DNA of 64,000 nt from assembly GCF_900107145.1 (NCBI RefSeq), contig NZ_FNOW01000010.1:1-64000 (forward strand), given 5' to 3'. The stretch is from Allochromatium warmingii (GTDB lineage Bacteria > Pseudomonadota > Gammaproteobacteria > Chromatiales > Chromatiaceae). The translations under genes and the position numbers were made by a program. The notes beneath the pieces were generated by a model. The model had not been told where the DNA came from and ran no database searches. It was given only the letters and a program-made list of their open reading frames with translations. Below are positions 1 to 8,596 of the stretch, piece after piece; position 1 is the stretch's first letter; each line of letters begins with the position of its first letter.

Positions 1-228
1 ATGCTCGGTGCGTTTTTTATTGCGACCGATCCCGTGACCGCCTGCACCACTAAAATCGGTCAGTTGATCTTTGGGGCCAGCATCGGCGTTCTGGTCTACA
101 TCATTCGCTCCTGGGGCGGCTATCCCGATGCGGTGGCATTTGCGGTCTTGTTGCTGAACATCGCTGCCCCGACCATTGATTACTACACTCAACCGCGTGT
201 CTTTGGACATGGGAGACGGCGCACATGA
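1..228 (+). CDS. rnfD: RnfD, C-terminal fragment (cut by window edge)
   Basis: The 3' end of a gene for RnfD, the membrane subunit of the Rnf ferredoxin:NAD+ oxidoreductase that couples electron transfer to ion movement and often feeds reduced ferredoxin to nitrogenase. The visible 75 residues contain the conserved [13 protein letters not shown] segment near the start, then hydrophobic stretches ([17 protein letters not shown] and [17 protein letters not shown]) consistent with the last transmembrane helices. The true start lies left of the window; the ATG at position 1 is internal. Its stop overlaps the rnfG start in an ATGA, indicating translational coupling. The D-G-E gene order that follows supports the identification. 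Confidence 0.93.
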   Translation: MLGAFFIATDPVTACTTKIGQLIFGASIGVLVYIIRSWGGYPDAVAFAVLLLNIAAPTIDYYTQPRVFGHGRRRT

Positions 229-881
229 TCGCCAAAACGCAATCAATTCTGCTCTCCGGTGCCGTGCTTGGCGCGTTTGCTATCGGCGGGGTCACGCTGG
301 TGGCCGTCACACATGGCGCGGTCGATTCACGCATTGCTGATAATCAACGTCAAGCGATGCTCGATCAGCTCAACACGATTTTGCCCGCCGAGCGCATCAC
401 TAACGATCCGTTACAAGATAGCCTGCAAGTCAGCGCCAGCGATCTGCTCGGCGCAGATTCCACGCCGGTTTATCGCGCCCGACAGGATGCCGCGCCAGTC
501 GCGCTGGTGCTCGAATCAGTGGTGCCGGATGGCTATGCCGGGCCGATTAAGCTGCTTGTTGCGGTGCTGCACGATGGCACCTTGGGCGGGGTGCGCGTGG
601 TCTCGCATCATGAAACGCCTGGACTGGGCGATAAAATCGAGGTAGCAAAATCCGATTGGGTGCTCGACTTCACCGGCAAATCCTTGACTAATCCGCCGCT
701 GGAAAAATGGGCGGTCAAACGCGATGGCGGTGAGTTCGATCAATTTACTGGCGCGACCATCACGCCGCGTTCCATCGTCAACGCGGTGCGCGATACGCTG
801 CTGTATGTCCAGCAGCAAGGCGAGGCGCTCTATCAGCCATCGCCGACCGCTGCGACGACCTCGGGCACTGGAGCGGGCTGA
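225..881 (+). CDS. rnfG: RnfG, covalent-FMN electron transport subunit
   Basis: RnfG carries a covalently bound FMN on the periplasmic side of the Rnf complex. One N-terminal transmembrane helix (about residues 8-30) anchors a soluble FMN-binding domain. The flavinylation motif is visible as [11 protein letters not shown] at about residues 175-185, with the acceptor Thr near 178, and a conserved TPGLGDKI segment sits at about 141-148. The length of 218 residues is typical. The start overlaps the rnfD stop (ATGA) and the stop overlaps the rnfE start (TGATG), so the three genes form a coupled operon. Covalent loading would need an ApbE-type flavin transferase, not seen in this window. Confidence 0.95.
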   Translation: MIAKTQSILLSGAVLGAFAIGGVTLVAVTHGAVDSRIADNQRQAMLDQLNTILPAERITNDPLQDSLQVSASDLLGADSTPVYRARQDAAPVALVLESVVPDGYAGPIKLLVAVLHDGTLGGVRVVSHHETPGLGDKIEVAKSDWVLDFTGKSLTNPPLEKWAVKRDGGEFDQFTGATITPRSIVNAVRDTLLYVQQQGEALYQPSPTAATTSGTGAG

Positions 882-1579
882 TGTCGGGAACACTGACCTA
901 TGCACGCATTGTCCGCGAGGGCGTGTGGAGTAACAATCAATCACTGGTGGCGCTGCTCGGCCTCTGTCCGCTGCTGGCCACCACCACCTCAGCGACTAAC
1001 GGGCTAGGCATGGGACTGGCCACGCTTGTGGTGATCGTCTGTTCAAACGGCACGGTGTCACTGATTCGGCAGCTCGTGCGCCCCGAAATTCGGATTCCGG
1101 TGTTCGTACTGGTGATCGCCTCATTTGTAACGCTGGTCGAGTTGACGATGCAGGCGTTTTTCTTCGATCTGTATCAGGTGCTGGGGCTGTTTATTTCGCT
1201 GATTGTCGTCAACTGCATGATTATTGGCCGTGCCGAAGCCTTCGCCTCAAAACAACGGCTCGACCGGGCGCTCGTCGATGGGCTGGCAGTCGGGCTAGGC
1301 GCAACGCTGGTGCTGACCGCGCTTGGTGCGCTGCGCGAGTTCGTCGGTCAGGGCACGCTGTTTTATCAGGCTGATTTACTGTTGGGCGATTGGGCAAGGG
1401 TGCTGTCGCTGAGTTTGGGCACGGAGTTTCAGGGCGCATTGATCGCCATTCTGCCGCCCGGCGCGTTTATTGGCTTAGGGCTGCTGATCGCGCTGAAAAA
1501 TCTGTTCGATCAACGCGCCAAAAAAGGTCGCGCTGCGGCACAGGCAGCGGCACGCACGGCTGATCTGACCGCCGCTTGA
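881..1579 (+). CDS. rnfE: RnfE, membrane subunit of Rnf complex
   Basis: Integral membrane subunit of the Rnf complex (NqrD/RnfE family), 232 residues with about six hydrophobic segments. Family features are visible: an N-terminal IVREGVWSNNQSLVALLGLCPLLA segment with the conserved Cys, and a later VNCMIIGRAEAFASK segment with the second conserved Cys, the pair expected to ligate the intramembrane iron-sulfur centre shared with RnfA. It ends in a basic, Ala-rich tail. The start overlaps the rnfG stop. A GC-rich hairpin lies about 45 bp after the stop. No nth gene follows, unlike the E. coli rsx operon; the next genes fit a nitrogen-fixation setting. Confidence 0.95.
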   Translation: MSGTLTYARIVREGVWSNNQSLVALLGLCPLLATTTSATNGLGMGLATLVVIVCSNGTVSLIRQLVRPEIRIPVFVLVIASFVTLVELTMQAFFFDLYQVLGLFISLIVVNCMIIGRAEAFASKQRLDRALVDGLAVGLGATLVLTALGALREFVGQGTLFYQADLLLGDWARVLSLSLGTEFQGALIAILPPGAFIGLGLLIALKNLFDQRAKKGRAAAQAAARTADLTAA

Positions 1580-1623
1580 GCCGACCCCGCAGCACGCCAC
1601 CACCCGCACCAATACCCACGCCG

Positions 1624-1647
1624 ACCGCCCCGCCAGCGCGGGGCGGT
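1624..1647 (+). terminator. GC-rich hairpin after rnfE
   Basis: A perfect 10-bp stem (ACCGCCCCGC at 1624-1633 with GCGGGGCGGT at 1638-1647) around a CAGC loop, in the gap between the rnfE stop and the cyclase start chosen here. There is no T-run, so it is at best a weak or Rho-assisted terminator, or a processing or RNA-stabilising element. Its presence argues that 1580-1725 is not coding. Confidence 0.45.
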
Positions 1648-1725
1648 GAGGCGACGAACGGCGCAGGCGATAGCTCGGTTTATGTGTATCCTTGTGTGGA
1701 TTTCCACAACTCGGATGTCTTGGAT

Positions 1726-3408
1726 ATGAGCCAGCACTGTCCGTCCCCGCCGCCGGTGTCGCCGCAACCTGTTGGACAGTTGCGCATCCTGTGGCGTCAG
1801 CTTGGTTTGCGCGAACATCTGGCGCTGGCGCTAATTGCTGTGGCATTGCTGCCAGTGCTGATTCTGTACGGCGCCCAACGCTATCAGCTCCAAGCCGATG
1901 CGCTCGAACAGACGCATCAGACGCTCAATCTGATTGCCGATGTCCAGCAGCGCCGCATCAATCTCGAACTGCGCCGCCTCGAAGACCTGACGCGCCTGAT
2001 TGCCAGCCGCACCCAGATGCGCTTGAGTCTGGCCGCCTATGCGCAGGATCAAAACGCGACGCATCTGGAACTGATAACACGCATTCTCACTGATGCCAGC
2101 CAAGCACTGCCGGAGCTGCGCGGTATCTGGATTCGGGATCGCGCTGGGCACACGCTCACGCAGGTGGTCACTGCTGGCACCTCGGCACAGGCGCTCGATG
2201 CGGCGCAGATTCCCAGCCCCGATGCCGCGCCGATCCTATTGCGCCGCCTCACCACCCAACAGCCGGAACTTTGGCTCAACGGACAGCTCACGCTCAACGA
2301 AGCCGTTATCGGCAGTGTGCATCTGCTGGTGCGTCTGGAAAACATTCACGCCCTGCTGGAAGATTTCGACCATCAGTATCCGGGCGGCGAAACGGTGCTG
2401 CTGCTATGCAACAGTGCCGCCGCGCCCTTTGCGTGGAGTGCGCGGTCTGGCATCTGGCTACTGCGCACCGCCCCGAACACGCAACTGAATGCGCTGCTTA
2501 AACACATGGCATGCGACCCTGTGCCCGCCGCGTTTGTGGACACGCCAGCACCGCACACAGATGCGGCAACGCTGATTCACACCGCCCGCGCCCTCACGCT
2601 CGATGGAGCGCAGATTCTCGTCTACACCACCGCCCGCCAGATGACACAGCGGGCGCGGCAGCAGCGCACGCTGCTCGTTTATGTCACGGTGAGTCTACTG
2701 CTGCTGGCGCTCGGAGCCGCGATGCTACTGGCGCGGGCCATCGGTAATCCGATCCATAGCCTGACCGAAGGGATGCGCGGCCTGAGTCAGGGCGACTATC
2801 ACACGCGCATCCGCGAACAGGGTTGGGGCGAACTGTGGCGCTTAACCCATGCTTTTAACGAAACAGCGCAGGCGCTACAACAGGCGATTCAGGCACGACT
2901 GCGCTCAGAACGCGAGCTGGTGACGCTGGCTAATACCGACGCGCTGACTGGATTAAGCAATCGCCGTCATTTTATTGAGCGCCTGACGCAGCATCTTGAA
3001 TACACGCGCCATGCAAACGACAGCGGCGCGTTAATTTATCTCGATCTCGATGGTTTTAAGCCGGTCAATGACCAATACGGCCATGATGCTGGTGATGCGG
3101 TTTTGCGCATTGTTGCCGAACGCTTGCGGCGCGTGGTGCGCGAGCAAGATCAGGTCGGGCGATTAGGTGGCGATGAATTTGCGATTCTAGTGGCGCGATT
3201 AGATCGCGGATTTGAGCCGGAATCCGTCGCAAAACGGCTGCATGAAACACTGAATCAGCCGATGACGATTCAAGGACATGCGGTGCATGTTGGCTGTAGT
3301 TTGGGGATGGTGCATATTACACCTGACAGTCATCCGTCGCAGTTACTCAAAGCAGCGGATGCGGCGATGTATCAGGTGAAAGCCGGAAAAGCGCGGCGCG
3401 AAGCATGA
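1726..3408 (+). CDS. Membrane-bound diguanylate cyclase (GGDEF) with HAMP
   Basis: Makes cyclic di-GMP from two GTP in response to a periplasmic signal. Layout from the ATG at 1726: transmembrane helix at about residues 27-46, a periplasmic sensor region to about 312, a second helix at about 313-338, a HAMP linker (IGNPIHSLTEGMRGLSQGDY), then a GGDEF domain. The catalytic GGDEF motif is intact at residues 481-485, and an RxxD inhibitory site (REQD) sits five residues before it, so product inhibition is expected. An in-frame TTG at 1576 would add 50 Pro-rich, low-complexity residues across a hairpin and is rejected as the start. The ligand is unknown. A sensor region of about 265 residues suggests a dCache-like fold, by inference only. 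Confidence 0.88.
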   Translation: MSQHCPSPPPVSPQPVGQLRILWRQLGLREHLALALIAVALLPVLILYGAQRYQLQADALEQTHQTLNLIADVQQRRINLELRRLEDLTRLIASRTQMRLSLAAYAQDQNATHLELITRILTDASQALPELRGIWIRDRAGHTLTQVVTAGTSAQALDAAQIPSPDAAPILLRRLTTQQPELWLNGQLTLNEAVIGSVHLLVRLENIHALLEDFDHQYPGGETVLLLCNSAAAPFAWSARSGIWLLRTAPNTQLNALLKHMACDPVPAAFVDTPAPHTDAATLIHTARALTLDGAQILVYTTARQMTQRARQQRTLLVYVTVSLLLLALGAAMLLARAIGNPIHSLTEGMRGLSQGDYHTRIREQGWGELWRLTHAFNETAQALQQAIQARLRSERELVTLANTDALTGLSNRRHFIERLTQHLEYTRHANDSGALIYLDLDGFKPVNDQYGHDAGDAVLRIVAERLRRVVREQDQVGRLGGDEFAILVARLDRGFEPESVAKRLHETLNQPMTIQGHAVHVGCSLGMVHITPDSHPSQLLKAADAAMYQVKAGKARREA

Positions 3409-3435
3409 ATCACAGTCACGTAGCCGGAAATGTTG

Positions 3436-3492
3436 GGTTGTGTGCCGGTTGGATTGGTGATTGAACATCATTCTGGCGTTTGGCACACAACC
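3436..3492. terminator. Inverted repeat between convergent genes
   Basis: An 11-bp perfect inverted repeat (GGTTGTGTGCC at 3436-3446 and GGCACACAACC at 3482-3492) separated by 35 bp lies between the ends of the convergent cyclase and cowN genes. It could act as a bidirectional terminator or be a relic of a repeat element. No T-run follows either arm. Confidence 0.35.
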
Positions 3493-3513
3493 TACATGGC
3501 TGAAAGCTCCCAA

Positions 3514-3807
3514 CTAACAACATTCATCCTCAATTTGATCGAGCACTGCTAATCCATCCTGATGCCCGTGCTGTTCAAATAGCTCGCGGATATAATTCAC
3601 CTGACTACCGACAAAAAATAATTCATCCTGCCCCATTTGCGCAATTTCATCGAGCTTACGCGCAAAATAGTCTGTCCAAGCTGCAGGCGCATGTGTTGGC
3701 AGAGCGAGGCAATCACGAATATAACGCACCACGCGCTGTGCTTGCTCATCGCATTCAATGCCTTCAAAAGTAATATAACGGTCGGTTTTTGCAGCCACCT
3801 GAGACAC
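3514..3807 (-). CDS. cowN: CowN, N2-fixation-sustaining protein (CO protection)
   Basis: CowN lets nitrogenase keep working in the presence of carbon monoxide. The protein matches the family pattern: TDRYITFEGIECD near the N-terminus, a W-x-x-Y-F-x-R-K middle, DELFFVGSQVNYIRELFE, and the terminal acidic-Cys end EDECC. A GTG at 3807 is chosen as the start because a GAGGT lies 10 bp before it and the resulting 97 residues match the usual size of about 90-100; an ATG at 3888 would add 27 residues unlike the family. It sits beside rnfDGE, which supplies electrons to nitrogenase in many diazotrophs, so nif genes probably lie further left. NifA/sigma-54 control is expected, but no clear -24/-12 site was confirmed. 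Confidence 0.88.
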   Translation of the reverse strand: MSQVAAKTDRYITFEGIECDEQAQRVVRYIRDCLALPTHAPAAWTDYFARKLDEIAQMGQDELFFVGSQVNYIRELFEQHGHQDGLAVLDQIEDECC

Positions 3808-3959
3808 TGTTTTTTTGACCTCATTGTCAGAGTTGCGACACACCCACTGCGCCGCACTGATCGGCGACAGCGGGTGTTTTAAATACAACGTGGCCGTTGG
3901 CGCTCAACACGCGCATCGCACCACGCTTGACCGCTCAGGCTTAAGCAAAAATAACGCCA

Positions 3960-5474
3960 TTATGGAACACGCGCCACCGGGCGCATTTCTTTATCGCACA
4001 CACCGCCAACACTCACCTCGCGCCGCGTACCGGATTCCTGACAAGTTTCGCCGCGATCTTGAATACGGCAGTGCAATTCAACCGGATCACCGTCATAAAG
4101 CCAATTCGGGACTTTGCGATAGCGTCCGGTTCCAGCCGACCGACAGCCGCTCGGAATCCCATAAGGCGGACAGGCTGCCGGTGGTTTGAGTGATACTTTT
4201 CGCGCATCGACTAAAAATCCCGAATAACGATCTTCAATGCGCACGACATCACGATCGGGTTCAGCCGTCACGCGAAAAAGCTTAAAGGCATAGCCGCTTC
4301 CCGATTTGCTGCCAACTTCAATGCGCGTATTGGCAATTAAAGCAAAGTCATCGTCATTGCGGGCAATGGCGCCGCTCATGTATTCGACGCGATCATGATT
4401 GGGAAAACATTGGCCCATCGCCGGTGCATGATAATAATGACGAGTGCTGGTTAAATCGCTCAGGCTATTATCGGGAAAGACCGTTTTTAATCCAGCTTCA
4501 CCGCCATATAAAATCTGTTCAGCATCGGCGACGCTTTGCGCATACATGGCTTGTAGTTTGGCATAGCGTTCTGTTTCAGCTAAATCTGAGCGCAAATAAC
4601 AGGCCGTTAAACCGGAAATCTGCGTGAGATATTCGTCCCAGATATTATATTGCGCTGGTGCGGATGCCGCGCCCTGAAAATCTCCGGCAAAATTACAACC
4701 TTGACCGCGTTGACATTGCCCGATAGCGCGATTACGAATCGAAAGTGCAATCACATTGCGCTCGCAGGCTCCATAAGCATTACAGCCACGACCTAAATGC
4801 CCTTCATAAATCGCCGTGCGCAACACATAATCGAGATGTTTAGCGCGTGCGAGCGTAGCAGTCGTGCCTAAATCACTGCGGCGGGCGCTAAATGTCTCCC
4901 AAGCCTGCGCTAAAGCTTGACGGCGGCGGGTGAGCGTTTGATTGACAGCGGCGCATTCATCGGAATGATGAAATTCACGCACAATGCGATCTAATTCACT
5001 GTTGCCACTGCTGGCCATTTGGCGATCACTCGGGCGCGGCGGATCAAAAAACGGCGCTTTTTCCAGCGCATAGAGTTCGCGCACATTGATAACGTGGCGC
5101 ACGCTGGCTGGACAATGATGATTGCGCACCATCAATTCTTGACGTTTGGCGACGGCGCGTTTGAAAACCTCGGTGGCATCGGCGGTAGCGGTACGTGGAT
5201 CGACGACGACTTCAAAGCCGACATAGGGTGTTCCGGCACTGTCAGTCAGCGGCTCGCCAGCGCGGAGCACGAGACAGGGAATCAGCGAGGTGCCCTGCAC
5301 TAGCGTTCCAGCGCGTCCAGCGCTGGTGCCGGCGGTGGCGAAACGGTCGGCGTCGTAGTAGGGCACCTCCATCGGGCCGTTGAATTTGTACACGGTCATC
5401 ACGGGGGTTGCTGGAATCGCGGCCAGCAAATTGCATGACATCAGCAGCGCCAGGGCGCTAAACCAAATACGCAT
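3960..5474 (-). CDS. Exported Cys-rich protein of unknown function
   Basis: I do not recognise a family. The 504-residue product starts with a clear signal peptide (MRIWFSALALLMSCNLLA, cleavage probably near residue 19), so it is periplasmic or outer-membrane exposed. Many cysteines are spread through the mature chain, including a cluster GRGCNAYGACERN and GQCQRGQGCNF in the middle and a Cys-rich end (CPPYGIPSGC, HCRIQDRGETCQ), suggesting disulfide bonds. There are no internal repeats and no membrane anchor after the signal. It is transcribed away from the solute-binding protein at 5669 and toward cowN. The ATG at 5474 gives the signal peptide directly. Confidence 0.7.
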   Translation of the reverse strand: MRIWFSALALLMSCNLLAAIPATPVMTVYKFNGPMEVPYYDADRFATAGTSAGRAGTLVQGTSLIPCLVLRAGEPLTDSAGTPYVGFEVVVDPRTATADATEVFKRAVAKRQELMVRNHHCPASVRHVINVRELYALEKAPFFDPPRPSDRQMASSGNSELDRIVREFHHSDECAAVNQTLTRRRQALAQAWETFSARRSDLGTTATLARAKHLDYVLRTAIYEGHLGRGCNAYGACERNVIALSIRNRAIGQCQRGQGCNFAGDFQGAASAPAQYNIWDEYLTQISGLTACYLRSDLAETERYAKLQAMYAQSVADAEQILYGGEAGLKTVFPDNSLSDLTSTRHYYHAPAMGQCFPNHDRVEYMSGAIARNDDDFALIANTRIEVGSKSGSGYAFKLFRVTAEPDRDVVRIEDRYSGFLVDARKVSLKPPAACPPYGIPSGCRSAGTGRYRKVPNWLYDGDPVELHCRIQDRGETCQESGTRREVSVGGVCDKEMRPVARVP

Positions 5475-5668
5475 GAGTGGGAACCTATCGAATGTGGATG
5501 TGGAGGGATGGGGGGATTCTAGGCGAGCTGACGGCAGAATGGGCGGTTAGCTTCCAGCCGCCTGCTACCAGCAAAACGTTTGCAGGGCGCGGCCTTCAAA
5601 CTTGAGAACTGCGTTACAATATGCCGTAATGCGCCCCCCGATTTGCGACCGTTGCGAGGCTTCCCATC

Positions 5669-6457
5669 ATGTCAGCAATGCGCCTGTTTTTGCTTAGTGT
5701 TCTGTTGCTCGCCTCTGGTCTCACGCTGGCCGCTGACACGCGCCTACAACGTGTGCTTACAGCGCAGACTTTGCGTGTGTGCATTTGGCCCGATTATTAC
5801 GGCATTTCATTTCGCAATCCCAAAACGCTGCAACTCAGCGGCCTGGATGTCGATTTAGCACACGAATTGGCACGCGATCTCGGCGTCAGCGTGGAGTTTG
5901 TCGATAGTTCCTTTGCGACACTCATCGACGATGTGTTGAGCGACCGCTGTGACCTCGCGATGTTTGCCATCGGCATTACGCCGGCGCGTCAAGCACAGTT
6001 GCATTTCACGGCGCCGCATCTGGCCAGCGATATTTACGCGATCACCACTCAGACCAATCGACGCATCCGCGATTGGTCAGACATCGATCAACCCGACACT
6101 GTGGTCGCGGTTGCCAAAGGCACACTCCACGAGCCGATCATGCGCGAAAAACTCCAGCAGGCTGAACTGCGCGTGCTCGATACGCCGCACGCTCGTGAAC
6201 AAGAAGTGCAATCGGGTCGCGCTGATGTGTTCATCACCGATTATCCCTACAGTCGGCGGATGCTCGATCATCACGACTGGGCGCGGCTGGTGGCACCGCA
6301 GACGCGCTATCACGTCATGCCCTATGGCTGGGCGCTGGCTCCGGGCGATGACAGTCTGCACACACGGGTTGAAACTTTTATCAGCGCGATCAAAGCCGAT
6401 GGGCGGCTGCTGACAGCAGCGCGGCGGCATGGTCTCGATAGCATCGTTGCGCCCTAG
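5669..6457 (+). CDS. Periplasmic amino-acid-type solute-binding protein (family 3)
   Basis: A 262-residue extracytoplasmic binding protein of the SBP_bac_3 type. The signal peptide spans about residues 1-22 (MSAMRLFLLSVLLLASGLTLAA). The family pattern follows: a first lobe beginning LRVCIWPDYYGISFRNP, the LSGLDVDLAHELARDLGVSVEFVDS motif, a CDLAMFAIGITPARQAQLHFTAPH segment, and a second lobe with DVFITDYPYSRRML. No permease or ATPase is adjacent. The next gene, 15 bp downstream on the same strand, is a sensor kinase, so the protein may present a ligand to that sensor rather than feed a transporter (inference). An internal in-frame ATG at 5678 is a possible alternative start. Confidence 0.85.
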   Translation: MSAMRLFLLSVLLLASGLTLAADTRLQRVLTAQTLRVCIWPDYYGISFRNPKTLQLSGLDVDLAHELARDLGVSVEFVDSSFATLIDDVLSDRCDLAMFAIGITPARQAQLHFTAPHLASDIYAITTQTNRRIRDWSDIDQPDTVVAVAKGTLHEPIMREKLQQAELRVLDTPHAREQEVQSGRADVFITDYPYSRRMLDHHDWARLVAPQTRYHVMPYGWALAPGDDSLHTRVETFISAIKADGRLLTAARRHGLDSIVAP

Positions 6458-6472
6458 CTGCGCACACAGCCG

Positions 6473-8581
6473 ATGCGGACTGGCGAGATGCAACGCCGCG
6501 GCCTGCTGTTGGCCGCACTCATTTTGTTGGCAAGCGGCTGGCTGGCCGCGTTTGGGGTCACGCTCTGGCGGTTGCATGATAAGGCGGTGAGCGATGGCTT
6601 TGCGGCGGCGCGGATGTATGCCCGCCATTTTGAAGATTCGCTGACTAAAACTTTGCAAGTGATTGATTTGAGCGTCGGCAATCTGCCGTCGCGTGTCACG
6701 CTGGATGATCCAGAGGCGATCACCGCGCATCTACACAGTCTGCTACGGCCCTCGCCGTTTTTGCGCTCGCTCTCTATTCTCAGGCTCGACGGGCAGGTGC
6801 TGGCCAGTTCCGATGCCCGCAATCGCGGATTAACCATTGATTTAGCGGGGTTTTATCCGGCCACTGCGCTCGGCGGTACCTCGCCGCGTTTGGGTCAACC
6901 CTGGATCGGGCGCGAGCTGGTGAATGCGCGTCCCAGCAGCGGCGCACCACTGCCGCTGCGTGCGTCCACGCTGCTGCCGTTTTTGCGCCGCTTCACCTTC
7001 GCCGGGCAGAGCTATTGGTGGCTGGTGGCACTCAATCCCGATGATTTTATTCAGCATTTTGCGCAACTGTTGCCGCCCGAACAGGGGCGGGTGCAACTGC
7101 TGCGCTATGACGGATTATTGTTGCTGTCGTCCAGCCCCGAAGACATCCCAGGGCGTCGCGATCAAGCGGGCGCGGTCGCGGCGCAGTTGGCGCAACATGA
7201 ACTCGGTGAACTCGCGCAGACCTTGCCGGATGCCCGCCGCGTACTGACTGCCTATCGCACGTCGAGCCAGTATCCGGCGGTGATTGCCGTGCATCTGGAT
7301 CGCAATTATCTCCAGCAACAATGGCTGACCGAAGTGTTGCGGCTGTCGATGATCGTCGTGCCGATCCTGATTGCGCTGTCGGTGACGATTCTGCATCTCT
7401 GGTTGCGCCGTCAACGTCTCGAACAACAGCGGGCGGAACTGGAGCGGCAGCGGCAGTTAGTCTCCAGCGTATTTGAAGCCAGCAGCGATGCGATCATGCT
7501 CACCACGCCGACGGGGGACATTCTCTCGACCAATCCAGCATTTGAGCGCATCACCGGCTACAGCGATGCCGAAGCGCGGGGCCGCAATCCGCGCTGTTTA
7601 GCTTCGGGTCTACATAGCCAGACGTTTTATCGCGATCTATGGGATGCGGTGATTAACCAGGGGCATTGGCGCGGCGAGATCATCAATCAGCGGCGCAGCG
7701 GCGAACTGTACACCGGACTCTTGACTATCGACGCGGTGCGTGATGAGCGCGGTCAGGTGCAACATTATGTTGGCGTGACCTCGGATATTACCGAGCGCAA
7801 ACAGCATGAAGCCGAATTGCTTGCCGCAAAAGAACGCGCCGAAACCGCAGCGCGGGCCAAAACGACCTTTTTGTCCACCATGAGCCACGAACTGCGCACA
7901 CCGATGCATGGCATTTTGGGCATGACCGAACTGTTGCTCGAATCCGATCTCAGCGAGCGCCAGCGCCGTCAGCTCGATACCGTCAAACGCTCGGCAAGCA
8001 ATTTGTTAGCGATTCTCGCCGATATTCTCGATTACACGCGATTAGATGCGGAAGAGGTGCCGCTTCAGCCCGTGATCTTTGATCCGCTGCAACGGCTAGA
8101 GCAGATTGCCGCGTCATTTCGTGCTCAAGCAGAAAATAAGGGCTTGCATCTGAGCGTTGCGCCGCCCGCTGCGCCAATCGGTCTTATCACCGCCGATGCC
8201 CAAGCGATCCAGCACATTCTCAACAAATTGGTCGCCAATGCCATCAAATTCACGCATGAAGGCGAGATTGAGTTGCGCGTGGCGTTGGACACAGATGGGG
8301 CACAGTCAGGGACACTGTGGGTTGAAGTGCGCGATACCGGCATCGGCATCGACAGCACGCTGCACGAAGCGATTTTTGAGCCGTTTATCCAAGCCGACGG
8401 CTCGCACACGCGCCGCTATGGTGGCACCGGCTTAGGCTTGACGATTGCGCGTCGTTTAGCTGAAGCCTTAGGCGGTCAATTAACGGTAGACAGCGCACCT
8501 GAGCAGGGGAGTTGTTTTCGGTTAGCGGTGCCGGTGCAGCGGGGGCGTGCGCCGACACAGACGCTGGTTGCTGGTAGCTGA
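6473..8581 (+). CDS. Sensor histidine kinase with periplasmic sensor and PAS domain
   Basis: A 702-residue membrane histidine kinase. Order: transmembrane helix at about residues 12-30, periplasmic sensing region (about 35-280, dCache-like by length and layout), second helix at about 288-310 followed by a short coiled coil, PAS at about 327-435 with PAC-type end (HYVGVTSDITERK), HisKA with the phospho-acceptor in SHELRTP (His about 472), and HATPase_c with the N box (HILNKLVANAIKF), G1 (DTGIGID) and G2 (GGTGLGLTIARRL). There is no receiver or Hpt domain, and no response regulator is adjacent, so its partner is elsewhere. It follows the solute-binding protein by 15 bp and is probably co-transcribed. 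An ATG at 6488 is an alternative start. Confidence 0.9.
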   Translation: MRTGEMQRRGLLLAALILLASGWLAAFGVTLWRLHDKAVSDGFAAARMYARHFEDSLTKTLQVIDLSVGNLPSRVTLDDPEAITAHLHSLLRPSPFLRSLSILRLDGQVLASSDARNRGLTIDLAGFYPATALGGTSPRLGQPWIGRELVNARPSSGAPLPLRASTLLPFLRRFTFAGQSYWWLVALNPDDFIQHFAQLLPPEQGRVQLLRYDGLLLLSSSPEDIPGRRDQAGAVAAQLAQHELGELAQTLPDARRVLTAYRTSSQYPAVIAVHLDRNYLQQQWLTEVLRLSMIVVPILIALSVTILHLWLRRQRLEQQRAELERQRQLVSSVFEASSDAIMLTTPTGDILSTNPAFERITGYSDAEARGRNPRCLASGLHSQTFYRDLWDAVINQGHWRGEIINQRRSGELYTGLLTIDAVRDERGQVQHYVGVTSDITERKQHEAELLAAKERAETAARAKTTFLSTMSHELRTPMHGILGMTELLLESDLSERQRRQLDTVKRSASNLLAILADILDYTRLDAEEVPLQPVIFDPLQRLEQIAASFRAQAENKGLHLSVAPPAAPIGLITADAQAIQHILNKLVANAIKFTHEGEIELRVALDTDGAQSGTLWVEVRDTGIGIDSTLHEAIFEPFIQADGSHTRRYGGTGLGLTIARRLAEALGGQLTVDSAPEQGSCFRLAVPVQRGRAPTQTLVAGS

Positions 8582-8596
8582 ACGCTGGCGGCTGGC

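Noticed and set aside
1576-1725. N-terminal extension of the diguanylate cyclase from a TTG start
   Set aside because: The extra residues are Pro-rich and low-complexity, overlie a strong hairpin, and are unlike the signal-anchor start expected for the family.
5019-5436. Open frames on the plus strand and in other frames within the exported Cys-rich gene
   Set aside because: They lack ribosome-binding sites and start within the gene whose signal peptide and composition support the minus-strand frame.
5580-5668. Promoter with TTGAGA and TACAAT before the solute-binding protein
   Set aside because: The two hexamers are only 7 bp apart, so they cannot form a normal sigma-70 promoter.
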